Shown here: positions 43,229 to 51,193 of the stretch, piece after piece
Layout of the letters: the number at the start of each line of letters is the position of its first letter
How positions within the stretch are numbered: position 1 is the stretch's first letter
The notes under the pieces: generated by a model
Seen by the model: the letters and a program-made list of their open reading frames with translations, nothing else
What the model was told of the DNA's origin: nothing
Database searches by the model: none
Assembly (NCBI RefSeq): GCF_019039215.1
Contig: NZ_JAHNZZ010000001.1
Coordinates: 2,806,165 to 2,870,164, forward strand
Source of the DNA: Bacillus sp. FJAT-29790
GTDB taxonomy: Bacteria > Bacillota > Bacilli > Bacillales > Cytobacillaceae
Direction: 5' to 3'
DNA: 64,000 nucleotides
Position numbers and translations under genes: made by a program

Positions 43229-43996
43229 CTAGAATATAAGTTTTACGCCGCTTATAAATATGAGCACTGCCATAATGACTCTAAGTGGCTTTGCAGGTAC
43301 TTTTGCTGAAAGGGAACTTCCTAATAGTACCCCGGGTATCGATCCTATTAATAGATTAGCTGCCAATAGATAATCGACATGCCCAAGACCAGCATGTAAT
43401 ATCCCTGCAACAGTGACTAGAGCAAAGGCATGAGCAATATCTGTACCAACGACTTCCGATGTTCTTATTCGGTAGATGTACAACAATGCAAGTGCAAATA
43501 AACTTCCCGACCCAATCGATGTAAGACCAACAATAAACCCTAATAAGAAACCAATCAGAACGCTTAGCCCTTTTTTCCCTTCTATTGGATCTGTCTTCTC
43601 TAGTTTCATTTTAAAGTGATTACTAAAAAAGTTTTGAAAAATCATTGCGGCGGCAACGAAAATGAGAACATACCCAATGGAATGCTTAATTATCTGTTCT
43701 AGATTTTGAAAATAAAAATCAAAAATCTTCAGCGAAACAATTGCGATTACCGCACCTGGAATACTCCCAAAAGACAAATACAAAACGATTCGACCATTAA
43801 TCGTCTTCTGTCTCCAATGCTGGATTGTTCCAAACAATTTTGTTGCAGAATTATAAAACAGGTCCGTTCCAACAGCTACGATAGGGTTTATCCCGATTAG
43901 CATTAATATTGGAGTTAAAAGTGATGCTCCCCCTACTCCAGTCAAACCAACAAGAAAACCTACAAACAATCCCATAACAATAATTCCTATTTCCAT
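43229..43996 (-). CDS. TauE/SafE-family anion permease
   Basis: 255 residues from the ATG nine bases after GGAGG; a GTG overlapping the RBS starts the longer frame. About eight transmembrane helices in two repeats, each with the family's glycine-rich signature (GLFVGFLVGLTGVGGASLLTP; GFIVGLTSIGSGSLFALAL). The family exports sulfite or sulfoacetate, or imports sulfate and related anions. Here it is divergent from an APS kinase/ATP sulfurylase pair and next to a sulfotransferase, which favours sulfate supply for PAPS. The direction of transport is not determined by sequence. Confidence 0.85.
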   Translation of the reverse strand: MEIGIIVMGLFVGFLVGLTGVGGASLLTPILMLIGINPIVAVGTDLFYNSATKLFGTIQHWRQKTINGRIVLYLSFGSIPGAVIAIVSLKIFDFYFQNLEQIIKHSIGYVLIFVAAAMIFQNFFSNHFKMKLEKTDPIEGKKGLSVLIGFLLGFIVGLTSIGSGSLFALALLYIYRIRTSEVVGTDIAHAFALVTVAGILHAGLGHVDYLLAANLLIGSIPGVLLGSSLSAKVPAKPLRVIMAVLIFISGVKLIF

Positions 43997-44387
43997 TTTT
44001 ACTTCCTCCACCGGATCCTTATCGGATTAAATTTGTTTTCCAACTAAGATAGGTGTTTACTACATGGTCACATGCTAGTGGTGATTCCTTATCTCTTGTT
44101 ACAGAATATGCAAATAAACTTTTAGTTGGACTAGTTATCTTGCGGAAATGGCCTCCCAATCGCTTTTACCTTTGCTTAATAAAGTGCTTTGTTAATCAAT
44201 GTTGTTGACCCTTTAATAGAAAGTGCAATAAGTATCTCGTCAGCATCAATTAAATGATTTATATTAACTTCCATCCTTTTATCTCTAGGTTTGTGCTTGT
44301 TTTCTGTTCATGCCGTTTCCATTGCATCAATCCGTTCATAAACTAAAATTGTGAAGGTGAAAACATATTTGAAAGGCGAGTGGCATC
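43997..44387. other. Divergent intergenic region between TauE/SafE and cysC
   Basis: About 390 bases with no convincing gene. A 33-codon minus-strand frame (about 44179-44280) has only a weak AAAGG before its ATG. The region must hold divergent promoters; I see no S-box, CymR-like site or other recognised sulfur-control element. Confidence 0.5.
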
Positions 44388-45017
44388 TTGAATAATAATG
44401 GTGATTCCAAGAATCATGTTTTCTGGCATCAACCAGCGATAGAGAAAGAAGATCGCGAAAAACTGCATGGCCATAAAAGTATAATGATTTGGTTTACGGG
44501 GCTTTCAGGATCAGGGAAGTCAACAATAGCCAATGCTCTTCAGCATCAATTATTTAGAAAAAACATTAGCGTTTATTTATTAGATGGCGATAATCTCCGT
44601 CATGGCATTAATAAAAACCTCTCATTCACTGCTGAGGATAGACAAGAAAACATTAGGAGAACAGCTGAAATAGGCAAGCTGTTTGTAGATGCTGGAGTCG
44701 TTGTACTTGCTGCACTTATTTCTCCATTTGAAAAAGAGCGATTGAATGCAAGGGCACTTTTTAAACCAGACGAGTTTATTGAAGTTTACATCAAATGTCC
44801 ACTACTGGAATGTGAAAACAGAGATCCGAAAGGACTTTATAAAAAGGCTAGAAAAGGAGAAATAAAAAATTTTACTGGAATCGACCAGCCTTATGAAGCA
44901 CCAAAAAATCCAGAAATCATCATTGATACAAATAAATTATCGATTGATGATTCTGTAGAAATCCTCTTATCATACCTTTTTGATAAAGTTTGTCTTATGC
45001 TAAATCCAAAGGAGTGA
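44388..45017 (+). CDS. cysC: Adenylylsulfate (APS) kinase
   Basis: 209 residues. P-loop WFTGLSGSGKSTIAN (about 34-48), LLDGDNLRHGIN, FTAEDRQENIRR, and the family C-terminal block GLYKKARKGEIKNFTGIDQPYEAP (marking residues about 150-173). It phosphorylates APS to PAPS with ATP in the cytosol. TTG start with AAAGGCGAG upstream. Its stop is six bases from the sat start, so the two are one operon. No cysH (PAPS reductase) or sulfite reductase gene is linked, so PAPS is more likely used by the nearby sulfotransferase than for cysteine synthesis. Confidence 0.95.
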   Translation: MNNNGDSKNHVFWHQPAIEKEDREKLHGHKSIMIWFTGLSGSGKSTIANALQHQLFRKNISVYLLDGDNLRHGINKNLSFTAEDRQENIRRTAEIGKLFVDAGVVVLAALISPFEKERLNARALFKPDEFIEVYIKCPLLECENRDPKGLYKKARKGEIKNFTGIDQPYEAPKNPEIIIDTNKLSIDDSVEILLSYLFDKVCLMLNPKE

Positions 45018-45023
45018 TTGATT

Positions 45024-46163
45024 TTGCCATTAAGTATTCCTCATGGCGGCAAGTTAGTTAATCAAATAGACTTAAATTACAATTTTTCTACCCTTTCAAG
45101 TGAAATTGAAATAGATGCAATGGCACTATCTGATTTAGAGTTAATTGCAAATGGAGCTTATAGTCCACTTATTGGCTTTCTTGGAAAGGAAGACTATAAA
45201 TCTGTTATAGAGAAAATTAGGTTGGCAAATGGAGTTGTTTGGAGTATCCCGATTACCCTTCCCGTTTCTGAAGAAGCTGCACAGAAGCTAAGGATAGGGG
45301 AAAAGGTGAAGCTAACGTTTGAAAATGAAACTTACGGTGTATTAGAACTACAAGAACTTTTTACTCCCAATAAAAAAGAGGAAGCAGAAAAAGTGTATCT
45401 AACAACCGACCCCGATCATCCTGGTGTCAAAAAACTTTTTGAACGTTCAAATGTATATGCAGCCGGACCTATTATATTAACAAAAATCCCACCGAAAAAT
45501 CCTGATTTTAGCCACTACTACAAAACGCCATTGGAAATAAGAAAAGAATTTGAAAAAAAGCATTGGAACACAGTTGTAGGATTCCAAACGAGAAATCCTG
45601 TTCACAGAGCTCATGAGTATATCCAAAAAACAGCACTAGAAATAGTTGATGGCTTATTTCTAAATCCCTTAGTTGGTGAAACAAAATCGGATGATATTCC
45701 AGCAACTATTCGAATGAATAGTTACAAAGTGTTATTAAAAAACTATTACCCATATGACCGTGTATATTTAGGTGTATTTCTCGCCGCCATGAGATACGCT
45801 GGGCCAAAAGAAGCTATATTCCATGCCCTTGTTCGAAAGAATTATGGCTGTACACATTTTATCGTTGGACGAGACCATGCTGGAGTAGGTGATTATTATG
45901 GTACCTATGATGCACAAAAAATCTTTACACAATTTAGTTTTGAGGATATTGGCATCACGATTCTTTCCTTTGAACATAGCTTTTATTGCACAAAATGCAA
46001 AAATATGGCTTCAAGTAAAACGTGCCCTCATGACAAAAAAGACCATTTACACCTATCTGGAACAAAGGTCCGAGAAATGCTGCGTACCGGGATTACTCCA
46101 CCTCCGGAGTTTAGTCGCCCCGAAGTGGCTGAAATCTTAATCAAAGGGTTAAAAAATTCATAA
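45024..46163 (+). CDS. sat: Sulfate adenylyltransferase (ATP sulfurylase)
   Basis: About 379 residues, typical of the monofunctional bacterial/archaeal Sat. The ATP-binding motifs [11 protein letters not shown] (about 190) and [12 protein letters not shown] (about 285) are complete, as is a zinc-ligand pattern FYCTKCKNM...TCPHD. It makes APS from sulfate and ATP. The TTG at 45024 is chosen because AAAGGAG is nine bases upstream; an in-frame TTG at 45018 is too close. Directly follows cysC; a 17-bp perfect hairpin ends the operon. Confidence 0.95.
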   Translation: MPLSIPHGGKLVNQIDLNYNFSTLSSEIEIDAMALSDLELIANGAYSPLIGFLGKEDYKSVIEKIRLANGVVWSIPITLPVSEEAAQKLRIGEKVKLTFENETYGVLELQELFTPNKKEEAEKVYLTTDPDHPGVKKLFERSNVYAAGPIILTKIPPKNPDFSHYYKTPLEIRKEFEKKHWNTVVGFQTRNPVHRAHEYIQKTALEIVDGLFLNPLVGETKSDDIPATIRMNSYKVLLKNYYPYDRVYLGVFLAAMRYAGPKEAIFHALVRKNYGCTHFIVGRDHAGVGDYYGTYDAQKIFTQFSFEDIGITILSFEHSFYCTKCKNMASSKTCPHDKKDHLHLSGTKVREMLRTGITPPPEFSRPEVAEILIKGLKNS

Positions 46164-46201
46164 TGAAAAAAGCTGTTTAATAGAAAACAGCTTTTTTCAT
46201 T
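46162..46201. terminator. Bidirectional terminator between sat and the PHP gene
   Basis: A perfect 17-bp stem (AATGAAAAAAGCTGTTT / AAACAGCTTTTTTCATT) with a 5-base loop, flanked by A and T tracts. It serves both convergent genes. Confidence 0.92.
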
Positions 46202-46994
46202 ATAGTTCGAATCCAAACTCCCCGATCTTATGCTCTTCATTATGAAAGTCTGAGCCGCCTGTCATAAGTTTTTTATACTTTTTCGCTAGACTTTTATACC
46301 GGATGATGTCCTCTTCGCGATGTTTACGATGCCAAACTTCGATTCCATCAAAAGGCAGCTGCATTAACTCTTCCACGATTATATCATCTTGAATAAGCAA
46401 AGGATGGGCTAAAACCGCCGTTCCCCCGGCGTTGTGAATCAAGTTGATTCCCTCATCGGGAGAGTGAACCATCTTATCCACTGCACAAGGTTTTCCATCA
46501 CCTAAATAAAGATCAAATACTTCTTGGGTGTTTTTTGCATATCCTTTAGCAACCACTGCTTTTGCTATATGGGGGCGAGCAATTATGTCTCCTTTACTAT
46601 ATTTTTGGACATCATCAGAAGTAATCGTCATCCCCAGTTCACAAAACTTGTTTACAATCAATTGAGATCGATGATAACGATGTTCCTTCATTTTCTGTAA
46701 AATATCTAATAACTCTTTTGATTCTTGAATATGATAGCCTAAAATATCAATGCTTTTTCCTTTATACTTCGTGCTTAATTCGATACCTTGTATTACCGTT
46801 AAATTCAATTTTCTTCCCGTTTGTAATGCCTCTTGAAATCCATCTATTGTATCGTGATCTGTTATGGCAATCGTAACTAATCCTTTTTGTGCTGCCATTT
46901 TTACAACTTCACTAGGGGAAAAACTGCCATCTGAAGCGGTTGTATGCAAATGCAGATCAAAACAGCCATTCTCAAGGGCTTTCTTAAGCTCCAA
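46200..46994 (-). CDS. PHP-domain phosphoesterase (YciV/TrpH, nucleotide 3',5'-bisphosphate type)
   Basis: 264 residues. PHP metal sites are intact: FDLHLHTTASDGSFSP at the N-terminus, TDHDTIDG (about 43), GIELST (about 66), AHPLL (about 165) and GSDFH near the end. Characterised relatives remove the 3'-phosphate of nucleoside 3',5'-bisphosphates such as pAp, or act as 5'-3' exonucleases. pAp is the by-product of PAPS-dependent sulfotransfer and inhibits those enzymes. Its place next to sat-cysC suggests pAp recycling (inference). TTG start behind AAGGAGAG. Confidence 0.85.
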   Translation of the reverse strand: MELKKALENGCFDLHLHTTASDGSFSPSEVVKMAAQKGLVTIAITDHDTIDGFQEALQTGRKLNLTVIQGIELSTKYKGKSIDILGYHIQESKELLDILQKMKEHRYHRSQLIVNKFCELGMTITSDDVQKYSKGDIIARPHIAKAVVAKGYAKNTQEVFDLYLGDGKPCAVDKMVHSPDEGINLIHNAGGTAVLAHPLLIQDDIIVEELMQLPFDGIEVWHRKHREEDIIRYKSLAKKYKKLMTGGSDFHNEEHKIGEFGFEL

Positions 46995-47173
46995 TCAATT
47001 CTCTCCTTTTATGAGTTTCTGGAAAACTGGAATATTACTATTTCTAATCCCTTATTTTCCTCCTTACAGGTTATTTATCTTTTAATTATATGTGAACTAC
47101 TTAGGTAAATCATACAAGCAAAATTAATAATCAAACGTACAATGTACAAAGTGAAAGGAGTGTAAACATCACA

Positions 47174-48553
47174 ATGAAGCCCCTCTCGGTTAGTCATATA
47201 AAAACAATCCTTGATGGCGAATTGATTCAAGGGTCTGATGATGTGATTGTTCATTACGGTGCATATCGTCTTAAACAAATAAAAAATCGCAATACCATTT
47301 TCTTTTCAAATACGATGATTCTTGATTGGGAACGCCTAAAAGAATTTCTCCCCTTAGTGCTTGTAACAAATCAGAGATCGAGCCAAGCCAAAAACATTAA
47401 AAATTTAACCGTCATAAAAGTAAAAGATGCGGAAAAAGCATATTGGAAATTTGTGGAATATTATCGCAATCTATTTCAAATTCCTGTTGTAGCCATTACA
47501 GGGACTTCCGGAAAGACGACGACAAAAGAAATGGTTAAGCATATTCTCTCAGCAGATAAAAAAGTTGCAGCTACAATTGGCACGAATAATTCACGAACTG
47601 CTCATTTGCAATACCTCCTGAGTATTGATGATGAAACTGAGGCCGCAGTTTTTGAAACAGCCGTTGGTACCCCAGGGGACGTGTTAAAGGCAAGTGAATA
47701 TTTCAAACCTACGATCGGGATTATTACGAATATAGGGGCGCATCACTTGAATTATTGCAAAACGCTTGAAGCTTATATTGATGCCAAAGGTGAAATGATA
47801 GCAGCGCTTAATCATTCAGGCCTACTTATTATCAATGCGGATGATCCAAATAGTAGAAAAATAGATTTAAGTAATTTTCATGGAAAGATCATAAAAATTG
47901 GAAAAGATTCAGCTTGTCATTTTAGAGCTTCCGATATTAAATACCGTAAAAAAGGTATGGATTTTATCGTCCGTCATGAACAAAATAATTACCCAATGTT
48001 CGTACCGGGATTTGGAGAACATCAAGTTTATAATGCGCTTTGCGCTGTTGCAGCTGCCCACGCAATAGGCGTTAGTCTTCCTAAGGCTGCCGATCGATTA
48101 AAGAAATTCAAAAAGTTCAATAAGCAAATTCAAGTATTTGAAGGGATAAATGGTTCTACGCTTATAGATGATACATGGAGCATTACAACAACTTCATTGG
48201 AGGCAGCTTTAAAAGTGTTAAATGAAGTCGGAAAAGCTAAGAAAAAAGTAGCTATATTAGGTACCATAACTGATTTAGGATCTTGGGGATATGTGATTCA
48301 TGAACAAGCAGGGGAATTAATACATCAGAACGGTGTAGATGTTCTCGTTACGATCGGTTTCCATGCGCGCATAATGGCTGAACACGCTGTGAAAAGCGGC
48401 TTGAATGCACAGGTCTATACATTTAACAATAGTCCCCTAGCATATGATCTTTTAACAAAAATCGTAGATGAAAATACAATTATCCTTATTAAAGGAGATA
48501 TGTACAGCAAGCCAATTATCGAATTAGCGTTTAAATTACGAAAGAAAAAGTAG
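47174..48553 (+). CDS. MurF-like ligase, copy B
   Basis: 459 residues with the same three-domain plan as the other MurF-like proteins here. P-loop TGTSGKTTTKE (about 110-120), FETAVGTPGDV, TNIGAHHLNYC, Lys in DAKGEMI, HQVYNAL, and a C-domain with IDDTWSITTTS, where MurF and the sister copies have an N-P pair. That loop contacts substrate in MurF, so the loss suggests a different amino acid or acceptor. GAAAGGAG upstream of ATG. Followed by an ATP-grasp and another MurF-like gene in the same direction. Confidence 0.87.
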   Translation: MKPLSVSHIKTILDGELIQGSDDVIVHYGAYRLKQIKNRNTIFFSNTMILDWERLKEFLPLVLVTNQRSSQAKNIKNLTVIKVKDAEKAYWKFVEYYRNLFQIPVVAITGTSGKTTTKEMVKHILSADKKVAATIGTNNSRTAHLQYLLSIDDETEAAVFETAVGTPGDVLKASEYFKPTIGIITNIGAHHLNYCKTLEAYIDAKGEMIAALNHSGLLIINADDPNSRKIDLSNFHGKIIKIGKDSACHFRASDIKYRKKGMDFIVRHEQNNYPMFVPGFGEHQVYNALCAVAAAHAIGVSLPKAADRLKKFKKFNKQIQVFEGINGSTLIDDTWSITTTSLEAALKVLNEVGKAKKKVAILGTITDLGSWGYVIHEQAGELIHQNGVDVLVTIGFHARIMAEHAVKSGLNAQVYTFNNSPLAYDLLTKIVDENTIILIKGDMYSKPIIELAFKLRKKK

Positions 48554-48596
48554 CTCCCCCTTTTCATGATGATTACTCAAAGGGGGAGCATTTTTT
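48553..48596 (+). terminator. Terminator after MurF-like copy B
   Basis: GCTCCCCCTTT pairs with AAAGGGGGAGC, with T6 following. It overlaps the last base of the CDS end. Confidence 0.88.
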
Positions 48597-48655
48597 ATAC
48601 AAGTTTGTATTTTCGGCCATTCGATTTTGTAATAACTTATTCTTCTACCACCCAC

Positions 48656-48684
48656 ACGAAGATATCACTAAGAACATATAATTA
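48656..48684 (+). promoter_or_regulatory. Possible sigma-K-type promoter
   Basis: AC (48656-48657), a 17-base spacer, then CATATAATTA (48675-48684), 41 bases upstream of the next start. This partly fits the late mother-cell sigma-K pattern (AC - 16/17 - CATANNNTA). The match is short, so only suggestive. Confidence 0.3.
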
Positions 48685-48724
48685 ATAAAATTAATAAAAT
48701 TATATTACTTCTGAGGTGTATATC

Positions 48725-49519
48725 TTGAGTGATTCATTAGGAAAATGGAAGCAAAGTTTACTGTTACGACAAAGTCCCTTAACAGCAAATAGTATTCCAG
48801 AAACGGACATTTACAGTCTTAAGAACCTGATAGATTTAATGAATCGGCATGACTATGTTTATGTTAAACACGATACCTCTGGACAAGGAAGAGCCATGTT
48901 TAAGATTTTCAAACGAAATGATGGGCACTATTGTTTTAACGGTTTTACCTTCCAAGGTAAGCTAATAAATAAATGTGTGACAGCAATTGAGGATTTCCAC
49001 CAACTTCTACACCCATTTGAGAAATTTGGGCGATTAACGAACTATATTATTCAAGAAGGTATCCCGAGTTTGACTCTGAATAGACTCCCGTTTAGCATTC
49101 GATCTCATGTTCAGAATCTAGAGGGACAATGGGTAATTGGTGGAATGTTCGGAAAAATAGGTAGCGATGAAGCAATCGATCATGGAATTGCCAATACCCA
49201 TCAAGGCGCTCAAGTCGTACCGATGGATAAATTGTTATCCGTACATTTGAAGATGGATGATGCTAAGAAAGATGAAGTAATTGATTCTTTACAGAAAGTT
49301 TCTATTTCGGCTGCCGAAGTGATCGCATCGCAATTTCCTTGTCGGGAATATGGGATTGATTTGGGGCTACATCGCAATGGAGAACCTGTCATATTTGAAG
49401 TGAATACGACTCCAGGAATCGGTGGATTTGCCCGTATCGAAAATAAGGCCCTATGGGAACGAATTGTGGAAATTCGGAAATTGCAGAAGGAGCTGAATTT
49501 AAAAGATAGCTTTTTATAA
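48725..49519 (+). CDS. Short YheC/D-type ATP-grasp
   Basis: 264 residues from a TTG six bases after GAGGTG; the product then starts MSDSLGKWKQS, matching the MSVSVGKWTK start of the 34176-34925 protein and of the Ugd-fused module. The ATP site is VYVKHDTSGQGRAMF and the metal site YGIDLGLHRNGEPVIFEVNTTPG. It lacks a pre-ATP-grasp domain. It lies between two MurF-like genes on the same strand, so again an ATP-grasp paired with Mur ligases. Confidence 0.85.
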   Translation: MSDSLGKWKQSLLLRQSPLTANSIPETDIYSLKNLIDLMNRHDYVYVKHDTSGQGRAMFKIFKRNDGHYCFNGFTFQGKLINKCVTAIEDFHQLLHPFEKFGRLTNYIIQEGIPSLTLNRLPFSIRSHVQNLEGQWVIGGMFGKIGSDEAIDHGIANTHQGAQVVPMDKLLSVHLKMDDAKKDEVIDSLQKVSISAAEVIASQFPCREYGIDLGLHRNGEPVIFEVNTTPGIGGFARIENKALWERIVEIRKLQKELNLKDSFL

Positions 49520-49617
49520 GCGGAAGCTCGCCATTTTTAAAACGTTTTCCTTTATGCAATACCCAGACAATAACCATTTATTTTTCATATTATATTTTGA
49601 GGAAAGGAGGAGCTTGA

Positions 49618-51006
49618 TTGCAGCCATTACTAGTAAAAGACATTCGGAATTTACTTCAAGGTGAATTAATTTGCGGTTCAGAACTCTGGAAGGTAAGAGA
49701 TGCCATTTATTATAAGCGGCAAGATCTTACGAAGCGGTATACACTTATATTTGTCAGCAGAAGTGATTCTATTAACTGGGGGGAAATTAATAACAAGGGG
49801 CCTTCTCTTGTCATTTCTGACCTGCCTGCTTCGGAACTGAAAAAAGCCCTGTCAGATACAACTGTCATAAAAGTGAATAACCTTGTGCAGGCATACTGGA
49901 AATTTATCGAGTATTATCGCGGTCTTTTTCATATCCCTGTGGTGACAATAACGGGGACATGCGGGAAAACAACCACGAAAGATATGATCAAGCATATTTT
50001 AAGTAAGGATCGAAATGTCCAGGCATCTATTAGCAGCCAGAATGAGCCCCGAAGGTCATTTCCTTATTTAATGGGGATTGATGAAAAAACAGATGCCGCC
50101 GTGTTCGAGCATGGACTAGGAAACTCAGGTAATATTAAACACCAATGTATGATCTATCAGCCGACAATCGGAATCATTACAAATATCGGTGTTCATCATT
50201 TAGATGGGTGTCATAATCTTGAAGGCTATATAAAAGCGAAATCAGAAATAGTAGATGGAATAAAAAAAGGCGGCACGCTCATTTTAAATGCGGATGATGA
50301 AAATACGAAGAAAGTGCCTTTGCAATCATTTAAAGGCAAAATAATCTATTTCGGAAGCAGTACGCGATCAGATTTCAGGGCTTCTACTATCAAGTTTTCA
50401 AAAAACGGAATGGATTTTCTGCTTCATTTTAAAAATAAAACATATAAAGCTTTTATCCAAGGATATGGTGAACACCAAGTATATAATGCACTGGCTGCCC
50501 TTGCTGCCGTTAATGAGATTGGAATGAAAATGGAGGAGGCAATCTCGCGTCTTGCATCTTATAAAAATATGACTAGACATTTAGAGGTTTCTAGTGGGAT
50601 TGGTGGAAGCACGATTATTGATGATACATGGACAAATAATCCTACCTCTGTGGAAGCTGCATTAAAGGTACTGGACTCCATTGGCAAAGGAAAAAATATC
50701 ATTCTTGTCTTGGGTGATATTAACCGATTGGGGAATTTTGAAAAGAAGTATCATCGTGAAATCGGTAGCATGGTTGCTAAAAGGAACATCCATACTCTTA
50801 TTACGATCGGAAACAAGGCAGAGGAAATTGCAAAACAAGCTGCGAGAGATGGAACGAAGGCTAATGTCCATAGCTTTAAAGATGTTAATGGGATCATGGA
50901 TATTTTAGACCCAATTCTTAACCGCCATGCCATTCTACTCATCAAAGGACCAATGTCAAGCCGCTCAATGATCGAATTTGCCAATCGTTTAAAAATGGAT
51001 ACTTGA
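49618..51006 (+). CDS. MurF-like ligase, copy C
   Basis: 462 residues from a TTG seven bases after AAAGGAGG. Domain 1 (1-105) is unlike that of MurF. The ATPase domain has TGTCGKTTTKD (about 112-122), FEHGLGNSGNI, TNIGVHHLDGC and KAKSEI. The C-domain has IDDTWTNNPTSVEAAL, GDINRLGN and LIKGPMSSRSM. All core catalytic positions look intact. Closest in the window to copies A and B, which points to repeated duplication within the cluster. Last gene of the ligase region on this side. Confidence 0.88.
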   Translation: MQPLLVKDIRNLLQGELICGSELWKVRDAIYYKRQDLTKRYTLIFVSRSDSINWGEINNKGPSLVISDLPASELKKALSDTTVIKVNNLVQAYWKFIEYYRGLFHIPVVTITGTCGKTTTKDMIKHILSKDRNVQASISSQNEPRRSFPYLMGIDEKTDAAVFEHGLGNSGNIKHQCMIYQPTIGIITNIGVHHLDGCHNLEGYIKAKSEIVDGIKKGGTLILNADDENTKKVPLQSFKGKIIYFGSSTRSDFRASTIKFSKNGMDFLLHFKNKTYKAFIQGYGEHQVYNALAALAAVNEIGMKMEEAISRLASYKNMTRHLEVSSGIGGSTIIDDTWTNNPTSVEAALKVLDSIGKGKNIILVLGDINRLGNFEKKYHREIGSMVAKRNIHTLITIGNKAEEIAKQAARDGTKANVHSFKDVNGIMDILDPILNRHAILLIKGPMSSRSMIEFANRLKMDT

Positions 51007-51042
51007 ATTTAACCTAAAGCATCTACCAAACTAGAATAAAAA

Positions 51043-51084
51043 TTAATCAAACGATTGATTAAAACTAATCAATCGTTTGATTAA
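51043..51084. promoter_or_regulatory. Perfect 19-bp inverted repeat, possible double operator or terminator
   Basis: TTAATCAAACGATTGATTA pairs perfectly with TAATCAATCGTTTGATTAA around a 4-base loop. Each arm is itself a near-palindrome (AATCAA-NNNN-TTGATT), the form of TetR-family operators. It lies in the convergent gap between the MurF-like gene and the NlpC/P60 gene; no T tract follows directly, so pure terminator function is less clear. Confidence 0.5.
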
Positions 51085-51193
51085 AACGTCAGATTGAAAA
51101 AAAATCGCCTGTGGTAACTTGGAAGAGTATTGCATTGACCGAAGATGGTCATCATCACAATAATTCTTCTATGTATTAATTAAAGGATAGCTT

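Noticed and set aside
44179-44280. 33-codon minus-strand ORF between the TauE/SafE and cysC genes
   Set aside because: Too short, weak RBS, no recognisable similarity; not distinguishable from chance.
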